Below are positions 35,918 through 42,416 of a DNA stretch of 64,000 nt, piece by piece. Position 1 is the stretch's first letter. Each line of letters starts with the position of its first letter. The DNA is from Prevotella sp. oral taxon 299 str. F0039. GTDB taxonomy: Bacteria; Bacteroidota; Bacteroidia; Bacteroidales; Bacteroidaceae. The stretch spans positions 1,612,001 to 1,676,000 of the forward strand of contig NC_022111.1 in NCBI RefSeq assembly GCF_000163055.2, read 5' to 3'. The notes beneath the pieces were generated by a model. That model did no database searches. It was not told the origin of the DNA and saw only the letters and a list, made by a program, of their open reading frames with translations. The position numbers were made by a program, and so were the translations under genes.

Positions 35918-36084
35918 ATGAAAGGGTATTTATTCTAGATCTTCCCCTTTGTAAGGAGCGCTCAAGAAAAAGATAAGTGATTGTATCCTAAATATATAAC
36001 AATGAATATAATAATACGAAATAGTTTATGAGAAGAATAAAAATTATTACAACTTTTATTGCAGTTGCGATATCAACGCTCTTA
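35381..36084 (+). repeat. 704-bp tandem duplication, copy 1
   Basis: From the end of the signal segment of TonB_C gene 3, through its C-terminal domain and the 110-bp gap, into the start of gene 4. It matches 36085-36788 at an offset of 704 bp with only a few visible substitutions, so the event is recent. Confidence 0.85.
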
Positions 36085-36621
36085 TTTTTTAGTAGTATGA
36101 AGAGGATAGACAACATTAAAGATAAGTTTGATGAACCAGAACAAGTAGAAAATGGTATAATTAGTGACGATTCTTTGGCTCATGCAAGTGAGACAGAAAA
36201 GACAACGCCTGCAGTTAAAAGCACTACCAAAACAGGTAAGATAACAGCCGAAAGCTCAGCTCCTAAGAAGGTGTTTACAAGAAAGGTGTGTGATCTTGTA
36301 GATGAAATGCCTTCTTTTCCTGGTGGACTAGAAGAGCTACATAAATGGATTGATAATAATGTTCAATATCCTGCGGTTGCTCGGGAAAATGGTATAGAGG
36401 GCCGTGTTATACTTAAGTTTATTGTAGAAAAAGATGGATCACTTCGTGATTCCACCGTTATTCGTTCAGTACATCCAATAGTTGATAGAGAAGCATTGCA
36501 CCTTGTAGGTCAAATGCCAAAGTGGAATCCTGGCAAAAGAGAAGGAGTACCAGTTCGACAAATATATTGTTTGCCCATAAAGTTTAAACTAGGAGAGAGT
36601 AAACCTAATCAAAAGAAATAA
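36028..36621 (+). CDS. TonB C-terminal-domain protein 4 (chimera of genes 3 and 5)
   Basis: 197 residues. Its first 20 residues (MRRIKIITTFIAVAISTLLF) are those of gene 5, while the rest is gene 3 apart from two substitutions. The upstream 107 bp equal those upstream of gene 5 and the downstream gap equals that after gene 3. This is what unequal crossover between genes 3 and 5 in their shared linker produces. Same domain plan: hydrophobic N terminus, linker and TonB_C. Confidence 0.88.
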   Translation: MRRIKIITTFIAVAISTLLFFSSMKRIDNIKDKFDEPEQVENGIISDDSLAHASETEKTTPAVKSTTKTGKITAESSAPKKVFTRKVCDLVDEMPSFPGGLEELHKWIDNNVQYPAVARENGIEGRVILKFIVEKDGSLRDSTVIRSVHPIVDREALHLVGQMPKWNPGKREGVPVRQIYCLPIKFKLGESKPNQKK

Positions 36622-36788
36622 ATGAAAGGGTATTTATTCTAGATCTTCCCCTTTGTAAGGAGCGCTCAAGAAAAAGATAAGTGATTGTATCCTAAATATA
36701 TAACAATGAATATAATAATACGAAATAGTTTATGAGAAGAATAAAAATTATTACAACTTTTATTGCAGTTGCGATATCAACGCTCTTG
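36085..36788 (+). repeat. 704-bp tandem duplication, copy 2
   Basis: Second copy, directly abutting the first. It ends inside gene 5 just after the signal segment, where genes 3 and 5 share sequence. The boundary is placed to within a few bases. Confidence 0.85.
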
Positions 36789-37301
36789 TTTTTCAGTAGT
36801 ATGAAGAAGATAGACGACATTAAAGATAAGTTTGATGAACCAGAACAAGTAGAAAATGGTATAATCAGTGACGATTCTTTGGCTCATGCAAGTGAGGCAG
36901 AAGAAATAACGCCAGCAGTTAAGAGCACAACAGAAACAGGTGAGATAACAGCCGAAAGCTCAGCTCCTAAGAAGGTGTTTACAGGAAAAGTGTATGAAAT
37001 TGTAGAAGATATGCCAACTTTCCCAGGTGGAGTAACAGAGTTAATGAAGTGGCTTGATAGCCATGTTCGCTATCCTACAGCTGCTATAAGAGATGGAATT
37101 CAAGGACGAGTTTTTGTTTCTTTCATCGTAGAACCAGATGGTTCCATTTCGAATGCAAAGCTTGTGCGTAGAGTAGATCCCAGTCTCGATCAAGAAGCGT
37201 TGCGTGTTGTAGCCGAAATGCCTAAGTGGATACCAGGTAAACAGCATGGTGCCGCTGTGCGTGTTAAGTACAATGTGCCTGTAACGTTCAAGTTACAATA
37301 A
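36732..37301 (+). CDS. TonB C-terminal-domain protein 5, with tonB-like 3' end
   Basis: 189 residues. The N terminus and linker resemble genes 3 and 4 (KKIDDIKDKFDEPEQVENG), but the TonB_C domain resembles that of the real tonB (FPGGVTELMKWLDSHVRYP, MPKWIPGKQHGAAVRVKYN). The last 70 bp of the gene and the terminator region after it are nearly identical to those of tonB. It is therefore a mosaic of a paralogue N-terminal part and a tonB-derived end. Confidence 0.88.
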   Translation: MRRIKIITTFIAVAISTLLFFSSMKKIDDIKDKFDEPEQVENGIISDDSLAHASEAEEITPAVKSTTETGEITAESSAPKKVFTGKVYEIVEDMPTFPGGVTELMKWLDSHVRYPTAAIRDGIQGRVFVSFIVEPDGSISNAKLVRRVDPSLDQEALRVVAEMPKWIPGKQHGAAVRVKYNVPVTFKLQ

Positions 37302-37311
37302 TACAGAATAT

Positions 37312-37353
37312 AAGGGCAAAGGTTTAATTCCTTTGTCCTTATTTCTTTTTTTA
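37312..37353 (+). terminator. Terminator of the TonB_C gene run (copy of the tonB terminator)
   Basis: AAGGGCAAAGG and CCTTTGTCCTT stem with T-rich tail, the same as at 33472-33514. The flanking similarity runs on to about 37395. Confidence 0.85.
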
Positions 37354-38036
37354 TCCTTTTTGTTTCTGATTTTTTGAAATAATTCCCGTTTATATCCCTT
37401 CCTTTAGTTTAGTTATAGCAACTATTTCCTCTACTTATTTTTATTTCTTTATCAAAAAAATGTGCGAGGATAAAGTGGGTATGTGTTTTTCTGTTTTTGT
37501 AATTTATTGATTACTAATAAATTCAATTGATTAATGTTGTTTTCTTTTGGAGGCTACTGGGTTGTTGCTTTTAGGAACAGTATCTTGTAAAGGTCATAAC
37601 TAACTTTATGGTTGTGGATTAATGTTGCAGATAAAAAGTTTGGATTCATTGTCGACTGCTTAAAGTTGTAAAGCTTTGGTAGCTTTTTCTGTTGTAAATA
37701 TAGATGATAGAGTGCTAAAACCATCTTGATAAATATTGTATATGAAAAAATAGATAGTTAGCTGAAGGACTCTAAAGGCATTGGTTTTGCGCTACAAAAG
37801 TGTTGAGATTAGGACATAAAAGCATTGCATTTGAAATGTAATAGCAATGGTTTTGTGAGGAAATTTAATTAAAAGGTAGATATTATTGTAAGTAATTGAT
37901 AGTAAGGTAAGTATACATACTTTCATAAGTGGTATATTGGGAATATTAAATTCATTTTTAGAGCGAATTTATTTGCAATATTGTATTTTATTTTAAATAA
38001 TATGATAATATTAAATATATTCTAAGGTAAAAATAT
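37354..38036. other. Gene-free stretch after the TonB_C run
   Basis: About 680 bp, very A+T-rich, with no coding frame. Contains the 22-bp array D (37779-37866), then a region of short A/T runs before the promoter of the structured RNA. Confidence 0.55.
37779..37866. repeat. 22-bp unit array D (4 units)
   Basis: Units at 37779, 37801, 37823 and 37845 in exact 22-bp register, for example CATTGGTTTTG then CGCTACAAAAG. The second unit is the most degenerate (TGTTGAGATTA start). Confidence 0.8.
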
Positions 38037-38044
38037 TATCTTTG
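38037..38044 (+). promoter_or_regulatory. Predicted -7 box of the structured RNA
   Basis: TATCTTTG fits TAnnTTTG and lies about 19 bp before the first base of the outermost stem. No TTTG at the -33 position. Confidence 0.5.
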
Positions 38045-38049
38045 TTGAG

Positions 38050-38260
38050 TGTTTCTTTTGAGACACAGAATTTTATTGGAAAAAGAAGCGTTATGCTTAT
38101 CTTGTAAGTTGAAAACCTGAGAAATTTTCAAAAGTGTACAAGGATAGCATAGTGGTTCTCACGCTATAGCGTGGGCTACTATTACTACATCTGTACACAG
38201 GGTTTTCTCAGGACCTTCAACTTAGGGTGTTGGCATAGTCAGTTCCACGCTTCTGTGTAT
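38050..38260 (+). ncRNA. Rod-shaped structured RNA, candidate 6S RNA
   Basis: Nested pairings, outside in: ACACAGAA 38063-38070 with TTCTGTGT 38251-38258; TGGAA 38077 with TTCCA 38243; TATGC 38092 with GCATA 38233; TAAGTTGAA 38105 with TTCAACTTA 38216; CCTGAGAAA 38116 with TTTCTCAGG 38204; GTGTACA 38134 with TGTACAC 38192; ATAGTGG 38149 with CTACTAT 38176; CACGC 38160 with GCGTG 38169. This gives a closing stem, an open bubble (38097-38104 against 38225-38232) and a long apical arm, about 200 nt in all. That is the size and shape of 6S RNA, which binds RNA polymerase as a promoter mimic. The bubble contains a TATCTTG resembling the -7 box. Alternatively it is a leader of the TerB-like gene. 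Confidence 0.5.
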
Positions 38261-38308
38261 ATAAAAAATTAGAGCCGAGTGGAGCTGGTTGGCAAGGAGA
38301 AAAATATC

Positions 38309-38680
38309 ATGACATTTAATGGAAAAGAATTAATAGCCATTATAAAAATGGCTAAAGCTATGGTAGAGGCAGATGGAAAAATTGAGCCCTCAGAAGTTAC
38401 CATGATGGCAGTAGAGTTGGCAAGGTTTGGTGTGCCAAAGAATCAGCTGAAAATATTATTGGAAGCTTCGGATAATATGGAGGTTAGTCAGGCGTTAGTA
38501 TTGATTAATGAAATGGATGAGGAACGCAAGAAGTATGTTGCATCGTATTTAGGTGTGATTATGGTTTCTGATGGTGACGTTAATGAACAAGAACTTGTTT
38601 TATGGAATCTTGTTACAACGTTGTGTAGTTTACCTGAAATGAATATAACTGAAGCTATCAATAATATGAAAAACCTTTGA
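38309..38680 (+). CDS. TerB-like helical protein
   Basis: 123 residues from the ATG at 38309, preceded by AGGAGA at 38295-38300. A GTG at 38279 is less likely as start. An all-helical protein with the TerB-type pattern LIAIIKMAKAMVEADGKIEPSE near the N terminus and a similar ADGxVxxxE-like MVSDGDVNEQELVLW later, the two acidic pairs that bind metal in TerB. The family is linked with tellurite resistance and stress, but many members are of unknown function. The next gene follows 2 bp later. Confidence 0.7.
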   Translation: MTFNGKELIAIIKMAKAMVEADGKIEPSEVTMMAVELARFGVPKNQLKILLEASDNMEVSQALVLINEMDEERKKYVASYLGVIMVSDGDVNEQELVLWNLVTTLCSLPEMNITEAINNMKNL

Positions 38681-38682
38681 AA

Positions 38683-39105
38683 ATGGAATTAGATTTTATT
38701 TTTAACTCAAGTGATCATTTGAGATATGAAAATGGTATTCATGTTTCTGGACCGCATTATGGTGGTGCTAATCGTGCTGTGAAAGTTGAACCTAATAAAA
38801 ACGGATGTAGCGGTTATAATATACAAGGAGGTGATGGTTATATTGTTACTATTTATAATTTGGAGGGGGCACATCCTGTTTGGGGGAATAATGTGCAAAT
38901 GTCGCCTAAACCGATGAGAATTGTTGAACAGACCACAAGCAAGATTGTTTTGAGAGGTTATCCGGTGCAAGCGATGTCTCCTTTCGGATGGATAGAATTC
39001 AGTGGGCAGGATTATGGGCTAACAATTTTTATTAAAAATGGAGAGGTGGACAAATGCGTGTTGCATATGTATGATAGAAATACAGATCTTGAATATCTAA
39101 AATAG
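38683..39105 (+). CDS. Hypothetical protein paired with the TerB-like gene
   Basis: 140 residues from the ATG at 38683 (MELDFIFNSSDHLRYENG); a TTG at 38677 would add two residues. Probably all-beta, rich in Gly and aromatic residues (HYGGANRAVKVEPNKNG, GGDGYIVTIYN, FGWIEFSGQDYGLTIF), with no signal peptide. I do not recognise the family. It starts 2 bp after the TerB-like stop, so the two products probably act together. A terminator follows. Confidence 0.6.
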   Translation: MELDFIFNSSDHLRYENGIHVSGPHYGGANRAVKVEPNKNGCSGYNIQGGDGYIVTIYNLEGAHPVWGNNVQMSPKPMRIVEQTTSKIVLRGYPVQAMSPFGWIEFSGQDYGLTIFIKNGEVDKCVLHMYDRNTDLEYLK

Positions 39106-39154
39106 ATTAAACTAATGATTCATAAGTAATTATATTAGAAATATTTTTTTTAAG

Positions 39155-39190
39155 AAGCAGCTACTATTCTAAATAAGTAGCTGCTTTATC
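39155..39190 (+). terminator. Terminator of the TerB-like gene pair
   Basis: AAGCAGCTACT pairs perfectly with AGTAGCTGCTT over 11 bp around a 10-nt loop, followed by TATC and A/T-rich sequence. The U-tract is weak. Confidence 0.7.
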
Positions 39191-39502
39191 ATAAAATTAG
39201 GTAAATAACTTGTTTTTTATTTTCTTTTCTCTTCTTTCTTTTTTTTCTCATGCGAGAGAAATTCTTTCAATAGACATTTGTTCGCAAAATCTATTGAATT
39301 TAATAGATGTTAAGTAGCAAAAATAAGTTAAATTTATTGTACTTCTATTGTGAAATCTCGGTAAAAAGTAGTAAATTAGCATATCAAATCAGTTTATAAC
39401 CTATGGGTTATTTGTGCAGTTGCAAGGGTTTGTGGCTAAAGCACAGAATAAAAAATAGTAGAATATCGTTTCTTTATCAATAGAAATGGTGTTTAAGAAA
39501 AA
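39191..39502. other. Intergenic region before the PstS-like gene
   Basis: About 310 bp, T-rich at first, no coding frame. No clear TAnnTTTG box, so the promoter of the downstream pair could not be fixed. Confidence 0.45.
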
Positions 39503-40474
39503 ATGAACGACGTTATGATAAAAAGAATCTATACATATATCTACGTGGGTTTTGCAGTGTCTGTTCTACTGCTCTCTTGTGGAAAAAAGAAATCAAAAGA
39601 CGGACGAACAGATACCTATTCGTCTGGTTCAGTTTCATTTGTAGCAGATGAAAGCTTCTCACCTATCATCGAAGAAGAACGTGATGTTTTTGAGGCGACC
39701 TATACCAAAGCCAAAGTTACACCTATATATAGTAACGAGGTAGATGGTATGAATATGCTTCTTCGTGGTGAAACACATTTGCTTATTGCTGCGAGAAACT
39801 TTACCGAGAAAGAAAAACAGAACTTAAAGGAGCGTAACTTTGCCCCTAAAAGTATGCCTATCGCATACGATGGCTTGGCACTTATCGTGAATAAATCCAA
39901 TCAAGACACCTGTATTAGTGTCCAAGATATAAAGCGTATTTTAACAGGAGCGGCAAAGAAATGGAGTGATGTCTATCCATCGTCTACACGTGGAAATATC
40001 ACTTTGGTGTTCGATAATAACAAATCAAGCTCTGTTCGCTTTGTAGAAGATTCTCTACTTAACGGGAAACCCATCACCGCAGCAGCTGTTTCGGCTGTGA
40101 AGAAAACAGCAGAGGTGGTTGATTTTGTAGAGAAAAATCCAGGTGCAATAGGCATTATTGGAAGTAACTGGTTGAATGATAGAAGAGATAGTACCAACTT
40201 AACTTTTAATAAGAATATTAGAGTGATGTCGGTTAGCAAATTGGCTAATGCCACGCCAGATAATAGTTGGAAACCATTCCAATATTATTTGTATAATGGA
40301 AATTATCCACTTGTACGTACAATTTATGCGTTAATCAACGATCCTATAAATGGGTTGCCATGGGGATTTGCACAATTCATCGCCTCACCCAAGGGTCAAC
40401 TCATTATATTAAAATCGGGTTTGCTCCCTGTTCAGGGTAATATCACAATTCGAAACGTCAACGTAAGTAATTAA
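39503..40474 (+). CDS. PstS-like substrate-binding lipoprotein
   Basis: 323 residues; an internal ATG at 39515 is an alternative start. The lipobox LLSC places the acylated Cys at residue 26. The mature part has the two-lobed PBP-like fold of phosphate-binding proteins: VSFVADESFSPIIEEE, EVDGMNMLLRGETHLLIAARNFTEKE, IAYDGLALIVNKSN and NPGAIGIIGSNWL. No ABC permease or ATPase is nearby. In related genomes, as I recall, such a gene stands directly after exbB-exbD-exbD-tonB, so a role in that envelope system is more likely than phosphate import. Confidence 0.82.
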   Translation: MNDVMIKRIYTYIYVGFAVSVLLLSCGKKKSKDGRTDTYSSGSVSFVADESFSPIIEEERDVFEATYTKAKVTPIYSNEVDGMNMLLRGETHLLIAARNFTEKEKQNLKERNFAPKSMPIAYDGLALIVNKSNQDTCISVQDIKRILTGAAKKWSDVYPSSTRGNITLVFDNNKSSSVRFVEDSLLNGKPITAAAVSAVKKTAEVVDFVEKNPGAIGIIGSNWLNDRRDSTNLTFNKNIRVMSVSKLANATPDNSWKPFQYYLYNGNYPLVRTIYALINDPINGLPWGFAQFIASPKGQLIILKSGLLPVQGNITIRNVNVSN

Positions 40475-40553
40475 AGATAAAGCCCTTTAAAGAGTTAAAT
40501 AATGCTCTTTAACGCCTAAAGAGCCAGTATCTACAAATAGAAAATAACGAATT

Positions 40554-41969
40554 ATGAAATCAATAAAATATTTAATGATGGGTGTTGTGCTTGCTGGAGC
40601 AACTACAACCACTTATGCTCAAGTAGACAATAAAGAAGTTGTTGCAAGAGTATCAGAGATTATTAAGGCCAAAGGTGCAAACACAGAAAGCCAAGTAAAG
40701 GAAATATTTAAGGCTAATAAAAAGAATCCTGAGGTTCTAGTTGGTATTGGTAGAGCATATCTTGATGTAAAAGATACCCTTAATGCCGCTAAATATGCAC
40801 AGCTAGCTATTGATAGAGATAAATCTTATGGTGCCTCTTATATCCTTATGGGAGATGTGGAAGTGGTAAAAGACAATGGTGGTGCTGCTTCTTCTTGGTT
40901 CGAACAAGCAACTTATTTCGATCCAAAGAATCCAGAAGGATATCGCCGTTATGCTCAAATCAATAGTAAAACCAGTCCAACTGCAGCGGTTGCTAAGCTA
41001 GAAGAACTACGTGCACAACGTCCAGATTATCCTGTAGATATCATCTCAGCAGAGATATATGATAAGGCAGGTAACTTGTCTAAAGCCATCGAATACTTCA
41101 GTAAAGTGGATAAAAACAAGATGGAAGATTATCAACTTGTAACCTTTGCACTAGATTATTTCTTGAAAGGTGAATTTGATAAAAGTTTAGAAGTTGCTCA
41201 ATTTGGTGCTAATAAATTCTCTAAGAATGCTGCTCTTAATCGTATTGCATTCTATAATTTAACCAACTTAAAACGCTTCGAAGATGCTCTTAAGTATGCA
41301 GATGCACTATTTAATAAGAGCGAAAATACTAAGATTACTGCAAGTGACTATTTATATTACGGTCATGCTTATCTTGGAAAGAAAGACTATAGCAATGCAA
41401 TTGCTATGTTTAAGAAAGTGCTAGAGAATAATACTGAAAATGAAAGCGATAGAGCTGATGCTTTGAGCAACATCTCTACAGCATACGAAGAACAAGGCGA
41501 TTACGATAATGCAGCAAAGAGTTATGCTGAATATCTAAAGGCCTTGAAGGCTCCTACAGCTGCAAACTTTGCAGGTTTAGCAAGTATCTATGTAAAGAAA
41601 GCGCAAGAAACAAAGGGTGACGAACAAAGAGCTGCTTACGAAAAGGCTGCTCAAACATATAAAGAGCTTAGCGAAAAATATCCTGCTGCTGCAGACTTTG
41701 CAACACTATGGCAGGCTCGTATCAACTCTAATCTTGACCCTGATATGAAGACTTTCCAAGCTAAACCTTTCTATGAGTCATTAGCAAACACTCTAGAAGC
41801 TAAGACAGAGAGAGATGAAAGCGATAATGCTCGTTTGTTAGAAGCTTATAGATATCTTGCGTTCTACTATACAAAGAAGAATGATAAGGCAAACTATCAA
41901 GCATATTGGAAAAAGGTCTATGATATGGACCCAACAGATGCTAATGCAAAGTTGTTGAAAGATAAATAA
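40554..41969 (+). CDS. Exported TPR-repeat protein
   Basis: 471 residues with a signal peptide (MKSIKYLMMGVVLAGATTTTYAQ). The rest is almost all tetratricopeptide-type helix pairs, for example PEVLVGIGRAYLDVKDTLNAAKYAQLAI, DYLYYGHAYLGKKDYSNAIAMFKKVL and NISTAYEEQGDYDNAAKSYAEYL. Probably periplasmic or attached to the outer membrane as a protein-binding scaffold. It follows the PstS-like lipoprotein by 79 bp, likely in one transcript. Confidence 0.85.
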   Translation: MKSIKYLMMGVVLAGATTTTYAQVDNKEVVARVSEIIKAKGANTESQVKEIFKANKKNPEVLVGIGRAYLDVKDTLNAAKYAQLAIDRDKSYGASYILMGDVEVVKDNGGAASSWFEQATYFDPKNPEGYRRYAQINSKTSPTAAVAKLEELRAQRPDYPVDIISAEIYDKAGNLSKAIEYFSKVDKNKMEDYQLVTFALDYFLKGEFDKSLEVAQFGANKFSKNAALNRIAFYNLTNLKRFEDALKYADALFNKSENTKITASDYLYYGHAYLGKKDYSNAIAMFKKVLENNTENESDRADALSNISTAYEEQGDYDNAAKSYAEYLKALKAPTAANFAGLASIYVKKAQETKGDEQRAAYEKAAQTYKELSEKYPAAADFATLWQARINSNLDPDMKTFQAKPFYESLANTLEAKTERDESDNARLLEAYRYLAFYYTKKNDKANYQAYWKKVYDMDPTDANAKLLKDK

Positions 41970-42109
41970 TGAAATTAAGTTATACTATTCTGAAAAGAAT
42001 TTTATATTGCACAGATTGGTGACTTTTAAGAAATTGTAGAATGATAATTTCAGTAAAACTATTTGATTTCTTTCTTGAAAAGTAGTAGATTATTTGTGCT
42101 TAGATACAG

Positions 42110-42147
42110 GTGAAAGGAGAATTTTAGAATTTTCCTTTCACTTTTTT
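42110..42147 (+). terminator. Terminator downstream of the TPR gene
   Basis: GTGAAAGGAGAATT pairs with AATTTTCCTTTCAC (one G-T pair), 14 bp with a TTAG loop, then six T residues. It lies about 140 bp past the stop, leaving a long 3' UTR. Confidence 0.82.
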
Positions 42148-42416
42148 ATATGGGGAATAGTTATTTATACGAAGGCGAATTATAGGAAAAAATGCTTTTA
42201 TAATCTTGCAAAACAATGAGTTCTTACCTCATATTGAGATAAGAACTCTATGATTAGTTACTTTAACAGCTTGTGTTTTATAAGAATGTTATGTACCCCA
42301 TAGATCGATGGGTATAAATAAGCTCCTGTGCTATTAAAACTATGATACATTCTTTTTATAGAATGTAAGTGATTTTGCTTAAAGGGTTATCTATAATTTG
42401 TAATAAATAATGAAAC
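42148..42416. other. Convergent intergenic region
   Basis: About 270 bp between the TPR terminator and the sulfatase stop. Includes a leftward hairpin at 42218-42248. A single sequence resembling half of the 22-bp unit occurs at about 42190 but is not in an array. Confidence 0.45.
42218..42248 (-). terminator. Hairpin, probable terminator of the sulfatase gene
   Basis: GAGTTCTTA (42218-42226) pairs with TAAGAACTC (42240-42248), with further pairing inside. On the minus strand it is followed by ATTGTTTTG, a T-rich tail. It is about 170 bp past the sulfatase stop. Confidence 0.55.

Noticed and set aside
33461..38036. Mobile element as cause of the TonB_C expansion
   Set aside because: No transposase, terminal inverted repeats or target-site duplications were seen; tandem duplication and conversion explain the pattern.
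38050..38260. Structured RNA considered as tmRNA, RNase P RNA or SRP RNA
   Set aside because: No tRNA-like ends or tag frame, none of the conserved RNase P core sequences, and no GGAA/GNRA SRP tip; the single long rod fits none of these.
42189..42215. Single sequence like the 22-bp unit (AATGCTTTTATAATCTTGCAAAA region)
   Set aside because: No tandem partner in register; it may be a relic or chance in A+T-rich DNA. The same holds for sites near 9230 and 48047.
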